A stretch of 64,000 bases of DNA, taken from Unio delphinus (taxonomy: Eukaryota > Mollusca > Bivalvia > Unionida > Unionidae). Below the pieces are notes generated by a model. It searched no databases. It was not told the origin of the DNA and was given only the letters and a program-made list of their open reading frames with translations. Each line of letters opens with the position of its first letter. The stretch's first letter is position 1. This document shows, one piece after another, positions 56,419 to 64,000 of the stretch. A program made the position numbers and the translations under genes. The stretch covers positions 6,184,001-6,248,000 of the forward strand of contig JAQISU010000118.1 in assembly GCA_029339505.1 (NCBI GenBank), in the 5' to 3' direction.

Positions 56419-58531
56419 CTATGATCATTTATGACCAAAATAACTGGCTGGTTCATTCCAACTCTATCATCTAACCTCATTTTCAATATCAGCTTTCTTT
56501 GGGTTTGCAGACCAGCTCTCACTTTTTTGTTGAATGACCTTTGGTATCTGACAAGAAAATGCAAACATTTCACTGACAATGTCATTTTATATTTTTTTAA
56601 TCCTCAAAAGTCCAAATAAAAACTGCATTCAATTACATGTAACAAATCATTTTGCTACAGATGAAAATGTTAATATAGCAAACCTGTATATAACCCATAT
56701 ATCATAAAAATGTTTAGATTATTTACAGAATTTTCTAATTACATTAGACTAATTCTAACCAAAATTGGTTTATGAAATTTATTTTAAAAAATTTCTTCTG
56801 TAAAAGATTAAATTGTACCACAAATAGATGGTTTATCAACTTTCAGGTAAAGCATTAATATTTTAACGAAAATGAATTATTATGTTAACAAACAAAGAAT
56901 AAAGTTTATTACCTTATCTTTCCATCTATGTTTACAATGACATCTCTGTCAATATGATTGTTATGATCAAGAGTTGCCAACAGATTCCTAGCTCTGAAAG
57001 CTGGTGGCTTATATGAATATTCTTTGGAGGCATATAATACAATCAAACATCTGGAAATTCTACAGTTCTGCTGTACTTCTGAAACAAAGTAAAATGACTA
57101 AATAAATAAATTGATTCCTATGCAAAGAACTATTTCAAAATTATAAATCCCAATTAATCTGCTTTGATGAAAATGCCAGTGTACAGTAGCTTTATACATG
57201 CAGAGAATAATCAACTCATTCCACCCCTACAAATTTCTTTCCTTGTCACCTGAAATGGGGGTAGAGAATGCATTTGTGGGCTAATTTTGAATACATTGAA
57301 ATACATCTGCTTCCAAGAATTTTTTGCTTAGATATATGCCTAGGTGTGCTAGAAACATCATTCGGCATCTGCATAAAGGTAAAAGTTGGAGTTTTTTCTT
57401 CTTCTGACCCATCATTTTCCTCCTGGACACTTTTTACTTCCAAGCCCCAATTTTTCCTACTTCTGCAAAAGTTTATCTGTCTGTGTATAGCTCAGACTGA
57501 TATGAATTAGACTGCAAGCAAAAAAGTAAAAATTCCGGAAACAAAATCTGATTCCAACAATGGGCATGTGCACAAAAATCGGGTAAAGCTTGACCCCTCC
57601 CTCCCTGTACACATGCATACTTTACTTTTTTACACACACCCCATCTGCGTACATGCAATTACCTTCCACATTCTGTAGAACAGCCTATATTTAATCCACA
57701 CAGAAAAGATCAAGGATTAATAATATTATGTATTTAATATAACAGATAGTCCACCAATGTTGAATGTCTGGCTGCATCAAATAAATAAGTTGTGTAACTT
57801 TAAAAAGTTTGTCGATTGTCCACTAAAACTCAAACACCAACTGAACCCAGTCAAGCAGGTTACATATTAGACAAATTACTATCGAGGTATATATATATGT
57901 ACATACATAATCAGCAGACCTCCCACCCCCATACACAAGCATATGCATTTGGGTAACCCCCCCCCCCCCCTTGCCCTCTCCAAGTGTACTAAACGGACAA
58001 ACCATAACTATGGCTTTAGTGTGGTTTGTATTTATAATACAATGTATTCATATTCTTACAATAATAACCAGTATATCTTCATTTTTTCAATTACGCATCA
58101 ATACTATATTTAAGATATATTGTAATTACACATTTTTAACTTGTATGTTCATGCACTGCAAAGAAAGCTTTTGTGGGAGCAATTTTCTGATTTATACACA
58201 AATACCATCCACAAATACCAATACATACTATACATGTATATATATAGTTGCTTTTTAGTATACTTAACACGAATATTCTCCTTTTTGTATGTATCACAAT
58301 TATTTTTGTTAGTATACTTTCTCAAATGGGTTGATAAAACTTTTAGACTTTTCCATCATAACACTTTCCTTCTCCTTAAGTTTTTCAACTTCAGACAATA
58401 CTGAATCCCTTAAAATAAAATTTTGAAATGTGTAAATACTAATGTTGAACTTGGAAATCTTTAGTTTTGTATCAAAAGAAAGCATTATCATTTATCTTGG
58501 TTATTATAATGGGAATGATAATGCCTCAAGA

Positions 58532-58585
<54 letters not shown>

Positions 58586-59820
58586 TTATTTAGAGGGGTG
58601 ACTCATTTAGTTAAAGACTATTCTCACTTGAGACTAACTAAAATACAAACAGCATGATGAGGAACATATCAATAACAAAAATGACATGTGCCAACAATTT
58701 ACAACAAAAATATTATTCTAAATAAAACAAATCATATTTTAACAAAATGTACAATCTTTTCCAACTGCAAAATATTAAACTAGTATAGAAAGATATTTCC
58801 AGGTGCATCTACCAAAATATTTGTAAACAAGTAAATATACATAAAATTTAATAAAATGTAGTAATACTTACATAGATGCCATATCTGATTCTGATGTGCT
58901 TATATCAGAGACAGCAGGAATTCGTATCCTATGAATTGTTGGCCCAGGTGTAGAAGTTGTGGCCATGTCTTCTTTGACAATCCTCTGTTTCTGATGTTTT
59001 CCTTGCACTGGCATTAAATTCATAACTAATATAGCAAGGGAAAATAAATATTTCATTAGACACAAAAATTATATATATATATTTTATAAATAATAGTGAA
59101 TGAATGAATGTTAAATTTAAGTGAACCGGCCCCGGTGGGTCATTATTCACTGTTGTATCTTTCAAAAGAAAGTTATTTAATTTTTCCCGTGGGGTAAGGA
59201 ATGATGCCACATCCCCACGAGCGTTTATGTACACATAGTGTGCTATTTAATTTGGTCATGCATAAAATATACTTAACTGTATTGCATTACTTTTATTTAC
59301 AGCCATCATTATTTACATTATAAATAATTTGTATTTTAAAAAAAAAACAGTAGTGACTGCTTGCCTCTAAATAGTCTTATGGTTGCGTGCGAAAATGAAG
59401 ATGATCATTAATACCCCTTTTGTAGCCTCAAAAAAACAGGTGCTGTATGTCATGTACATGCGGATTTCAGCGATATTGTTGCAGGGCTGTGGCATTTTAT
59501 TTCAAGCTAAATGGAATAATGCCAGTTGATATAAAATATGTTATTTTAAGAGTTTTGATAAAGAGTTAACAATACAGAAATAAAACAGCGGTATAAAAAC
59601 TTGACTGTTCATTGCAAAATTGAGACTCACCAGTATCCAGCAAGAATTTGGCGACCTCTGGATTCTTTTCCAGGCTCAAAGTGGACTTCTTTTTATTCCA
59701 TCGTTCATGCTGGTCACCAATACATATGGGTGTGCTGACATAATTTGCCCAAACAGTTTTTTTTTCCCTCCTCCTTTCAGAATCTATGTGTTGGTTTCGA
59801 TCTAGTTGTGGACACGCCAT
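56419..59820 (-). CDS. Multi-exon gene of unknown function, partial at 3' end
   Basis: The start ATG at 59820 is in a good context (ATAATGGCG). Exon 1 is 59631-59820 (VWANYVSTPICIGDQHERW, then KNPEVAKFLLDTG). Exon 2 is 58872-59025 (TTSTPGPTIHRIRIPAVSD). Exon 3 is 58318-58408 (VLSEVEKLKEKESVMMEK, coiled coil). These three join in phase. A further open segment at about 57250-57462 (EENDGSEEEKTPTFTFMQ) could not be phased. Exons 56913-57078 (CRISRCLIVLYASKEYSYK, LLATLDHNNHIDRDV) and 56419-56547 (YQRSFNKKVRAGLQTQRKL) join in phase with each other. The LDHNNHIDRD ... DGKIRYQR segment recalls a widespread uncharacterised animal protein module. I assign no function. Downstream exons were not found. 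Confidence 0.5.
58535..58587. repeat. (AAT)n microsatellite
   Basis: About 17 uninterrupted AAT/ATA units in an intron of the minus-strand gene. Confidence 0.95.
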
Positions 59821-59849
59821 TATTTTTGTAAACACGTGTTTGCGCATGG

Positions 59850-62800
59850 CTAAAATTCTTAATCTTCGGGAGAGGTCAACACAGAGGTTACATGAATATA
59901 GGCGTGGCGAATAGCGAATTTTCGTCTGCAGACAATAATTGAAATATCGCGTATTTTATCACAAAATTACCTATACTAGCCTGATTTCGGCCTCAGTAAC
60001 AGCCTGAATCGTTATTTTTCAACTAAACAAGTAATCACGAACTGAAAAAAGAACAAAATAATTTCATTCGTTTTTACTTAGGTTGTATGCCTTTAATCGC
60101 CGATTTAGAATATCTTTATCTTTCATCACATGACTGTATTCTTATATCATATAATTTAAAATGAGTTAAATTGGTCATATAATATGAATCAATTTGTATA
60201 AGCCAAAGACGCAAATACTCGAGTAAACATTTATCGACCATTTCCACTAATTTGAAGAAAAAAAACGTCAGAAACAGATCCAGAAAACTACATGAGGTCT
60301 GTAATCCTCATATGTAGCGAAAAAAAAAAGCCGATAATATTGCAAATGTCACTTTATTCCATCACCATATAGTGCCATGTTTCCACTAGAAGTTCCGAAT
60401 ATAGTTCACAATGGCAAATTATTGTATTCGAGGTTTCTATTTTGAATTTACAGACAAGGTTGAGGATTTAACAATTACTCAGGCATTCAGATGAAACCCA
60501 TGTCTTTGCCTGATATAAGCAAATCCTTGCTTTTGTTTTCATTGTATAGCTTCTTTGGGTAACAAAACTATTATATTTAGTAGAAGGGAACAAACCAGGA
60601 TATGCGATTTTCGTTCTCAATAATATCTAACGATAAGCCCAGAGAGTAACATAATAGGCTGTTTTTCCAAAGCATATACGTGTCAATGGTTTTGTCTCTT
60701 CACGGCATGCATATTGCGTACATGTATGTCTGTCTGTCTGCATGCATGCATGAATGATTGTGTGTGAATGACTGACTGACTGACCCTCGCTCGTACGCAT
60801 GGTCGGGTTTAAGTTTTGGTTTTGAAAGACATGCAAAAATACACAAATGTTATAACAGTTGTCTTTTGTTTCGTTCGAGATTTTATTTTTCCACTGAGAG
60901 TCTATCTATTGTCGCTTCGATAACCATAGGTGGTAGCGTGTTCTACAATATTCAGTGTCAGAAGTATTTACTTTGTTACAAATGTGTCTGCCACTCTAGA
61001 TTTAATCTACGTCCGAATTAGGCGATACTCTAAGGTGTTGTGGTTGTGACAATTAGGGTTTGAAATCCAAAAACCTAAATACATTCCAGTAGTGATATGA
61101 AAAGTTCTTTTACGATATTTGTATGGTATCGCTCTAACATTGTCAACGATTCTACGCGGTATTCCGGAATTGGACTTGCATATCTTTACTGAGAATAAAT
61201 TTACTTTTCTTCCCAAATCTATTTGCTTTCTTTTTCTCTCACACGCTTGGTTGTTCTGTATGTTGTCACATTTTCCCGTCAACATATCAGGAAACCAAAG
61301 GTTTGCAAATCTACTTTTAATAAAACATCTGTGAGCGACCTGAAAACATTTAAAGAGTACTTTTAAACAGGAAAGGGTAGATCCATTTGTCTTGTGAAGA
61401 AAATGATTATTAGTACAGATATTATTACTTCATTCATACATATATCATGTACAACTCTAAAACTAATCAAAGTAGTATGACATAGAGAGAGTAGTTAATG
61501 AAATTCGCAAGCTATTTGTTTCATATATCGTATGCTAGAACGTAGCTTCGAGACAATTTCGAATGCTAAAATACACGTACGCGTTCCAATTCAAGCCAAG
61601 TTCCTTTATCAGGCAGAATGCTTATAAGAGATTTTCAGATGTTTCATGAATTTGTTTTGTTCGTAGCCATGTAACGTAATACTTTGACATACATTCGTTT
61701 AGACATAATTTACGAACCTAATTACATTAATCTGTTGTAACCTAATAAGGATAGTACGTCAGATAGATAAAAACATGAAATGAATGAGCCACAAAACCGA
61801 TTGTGTATTAAGTCGATATGTTTATTAAGCATCTACAATTAATAGCGCTGTTATGGCTAAACTGATTTTTGCATTGATTCTATTTGTAACTAGCTATAAA
61901 AATAAAAGAAACAAACAATCGACCAAAATAAGAAAAAAGTGTTTTTTACTTATTTTTTGACATGTTACACGTTCTTTCTTTCCCTTTAGGAGAAATACAA
62001 AAACGATCTAACGAGAGACATAAACGAACATGTCAAACACATTTTGTTTCAAACAGCAAATACCATTAGTATAATCGAAATTCACATTATTTATAAAAGA
62101 CAGCTACTCTAGATCAATGGTGAGCAAAATGACGAGTGACGGTTAGCACAGACTCTAATTTCAAAATGGCAAATACCAAACACTGTTAAACCTCAAGTAT
62201 TTACAAAATTGACAACCCGGAGGAATAAGACTGGACATCCAATGATCTAGAAGAGTCCGAGTTTTTCAGAGGTAGACACTAAATTTCCGAGCTAATTTTT
62301 GATGATGCATGCATATTTTATTCATTTGCTACAGAGAATATGCCGGTAAAAGAAATACAAGAAATTCATTTACTAAAACATATTCCAAATGTTGTACGAA
62401 ATTTAACAGGACAGTATAGTACGTGGAATGAGTTTATGTAAATGTACTTGTTAATCCTCTGTCTTGGTAATCGTTTGTATTGCATGGTTTCATTAACTTC
62501 TCACACGCCGCCATAAAACACTGATGACAGAACTGGTGGCATCGCCGCGTGTTTGGAATTGATCGGAGCCTGACATTAGATTTCAAATCGGTCATTCTAA
62601 ACTGTATATTCACGTGAATATGTTCTTGATACGAATATTGACAACGTAAACACTGAATCGACCAAATAACTTAATCAGCCTGTTTTCCCTAGGATGAAAA
62701 TAAATGCTTACTTTCGTGGAGCTTCACACGACAAGTGACACAAGATGCTTTGTGATGTTCTCCTGTGTTGACCAATTAGGGTCTCACTAAAGATCTGGGA

Positions 62801-63377
62801 ATGGTCATTCCAAATGTTTTGGGCCGTTGTCCTTTGAACGTCTGGTTTTGACTGGTAAAATTATAGTAATCAAATAAATCCACATGAAATATGTATTTTG
62901 CTTTGATATGTGATTCCCGATTTCCCTGTGGTGCACTAAGTCTCGTCTAAGTGCACGGATAACATCCGTATATCAGCACAATGATGGAATTCCTTTCAAA
63001 CATGGGGAAAATCGCGCAAAGAACACATCACGTCGGAGAAGATATCATTTCAACTGACTTCGTTGAAAATGGAAGTGTGGTTCCAGCCCATTCTTTGTGT
63101 GTTGTACACGTCGATTTCAAGGACTTCTTTCCTTGAATGATCTATCGTGAATTGAGTTATGTTCTACTACAGGCCGGTACTCGTACAACAACATCTTGTA
63201 ATTTTGAAATAGTAATTGATTCTGGAAGAGAATCCAACAGACTGCATACAATGGTCGACTGATGATTTAGCGATTAGACATACGTAAAACCAGGAAAAAG
63301 TAGCACGTTTTGATCTTCATCTGACTTTAAAGTTTCTTTATATTACGTTATTATTGGACTCGAATAATATATTAACT
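59850..63377. other. Host DNA between the minus-strand gene and the second Polinton, no gene seen
   Basis: Open frames are short (under 95 codons) and lack motifs. I find no satellite array longer than 60 bp here, unlike the preceding 30 kb. Confidence 0.4.
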
Positions 63378-63518
63378 AGAAGCAGAGAGGGTGAACCGTA
63401 CAAACGTTTTAGGCAAATATTTTTTAAGCAAAAACCTCTTACGAAAAACGAAAAAAAAATCTTACAACGATATGCCAACGTCGTTGTCACTCACACCCTC
63501 TGCTGCTATGGGTTAACA
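63378..63518. repeat. Left TIR of the second Polinton
   Basis: The outer tip and the inverted inner copy of the terminal motif are preserved. The core between them is unrelated or highly diverged except for the shared ACGTCGTTGTCACTCAC near the inner arm. The right partner is outside the window. Confidence 0.8.
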
Positions 63519-63528
63519 ATGAAAATCA

Positions 63529-64000
63529 CTACGATTTCACAAACAGACTAATTTGTAAAACCTCACCTCGTAAATCAATTAGATTCTTGGATTCGTCAGT
63601 GAGTCTGAAATTAATTCTCGTTAACGAATTATTATGACATCGCATATAGACTGGATTAGTTTGATCCTCAATAATTAGAAATCATGGAGGAGCTGTTAGT
63701 GCAAATGAATATAGAATATATCCCTGCTGAGCTTGATTTGATCGCTCGAGATTTATTTGATAGCTTCCTTCGATAACATCACATACTAAATTCAATGCTA
63801 TCACCGAGGATATATTTACATTTAGCGGCGCGATATGCCGCCCGCCTCCGTCTGGGTCATTATTATACGTCAGGATAGTTGTTTGTGGTTGTGGTGCTGT
63901 TTTTTTCCATGCGTTATGGATTTTTTGGAAACCTTCATCGATGGTATCATTGAGAGATTTTTGTAGTTCTGAGATATTATATCCGTGTTGTTTGAGCGCG
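63529..64000 (-). pseudogene. Homologue of the 450-aa structural protein in the second Polinton, C-terminal part, premature stop
   Basis: The minus-strand frame ends at TAG 63529-63531 (SLFVKS). It aligns with the first element's protein through VYMRCHNNSLTRINF, RSNQAQQGYILYSFA and NNDPDGGGRHIAP. An in-frame TGA at 63682-63684, 51 codons before the normal end, stands where the first copy has Gly after Pro. Upstream the frame is open to the window edge, with a diverged linker. A single nonsense change in otherwise conserved sequence suggests recent inactivation, or a sequencing error. Confidence 0.8.

Larger units (their letters stand above)
63378..64000. mobile_element. Second Polinton, left end only (continues beyond the window)
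   Basis: AGAAGCAGAGAGGGTGAAC at 63378 matches the tip of the first element with one change in the first 14 bases. It is followed by an internal inverted copy CACCCTCTGCTGCT ending at 63507 and the same inner sequence ATGGGTTAAC. The middle of the TIR differs and is shorter (130 bp from tip to inner copy versus 176). Next comes a homologue of the first element's leftmost gene in the same orientation. It is a separate, diverged copy or subfamily about 45 kb from the first. Confidence 0.88.

Noticed and set aside
58442..58657. Poly-Asn open frame
   Set aside because: It is a translated AAT microsatellite in an intron.

Overview
This is nuclear DNA of an invertebrate animal, most likely a marine lophotrochozoan such as a mollusc. 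The evidence is multi-exon genes with GT/AG introns, a decayed LINE, a tRNA-derived SINE, a MITE, and very many microsatellites and minisatellites. The species cannot be fixed from sequence alone.

Positions 1700-18327 hold a complete Polinton/Maverick element: a self-synthesising DNA transposon, or endogenised virus of the adintovirus/polintovirus type. It has TIRs of about 205-210 bp that start AGCAGCAG, with a 5-bp candidate target duplication CTCTA outside each end. From left to right it encodes a structural-looking protein, a hydrophobic coiled-coil protein, a repeat-bearing fibre-like protein, an adenain-type protease, a pX-like protein, the major capsid protein, a pVI-like minor protein and two conserved small proteins (all minus strand). 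A repeat-rich, mostly non-coding island follows (8.9-12.1 kb). Then come a Cys-rich protein (-), a PolB + SF1 helicase + HNH polymerase (+), an rve integrase (-), a zinc-ribbon/PLA2-like protein (-) and the packaging ATPase (+), whose last codons lie inside the right TIR. Replication, integration and virion-morphogenesis modules are all present. Five reading-frame breaks occur in four genes. All are one base short and all fall at runs of A in the coding strand.

A second, diverged Polinton begins at about 63378 in the same orientation and runs off the right edge. Its first gene carries an in-frame stop.

Positions 18.7-21.9 kb are a degenerate LINE with mutated RT active-site motifs. Positions 22-54 kb are host DNA dominated by tandem arrays (56-, 37/45-, 17-, 50-, 34- and 21-bp units and long TA tracts). 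Threaded through these is a plus-strand gene whose nine phase-compatible exons resemble the DBB + ankyrin region of BCAP/BANK1/Dof signalling adaptors. Positions 56.4-59.8 kb hold a minus-strand multi-exon gene of unknown function. Positions 60-63.3 kb show no supportable gene.
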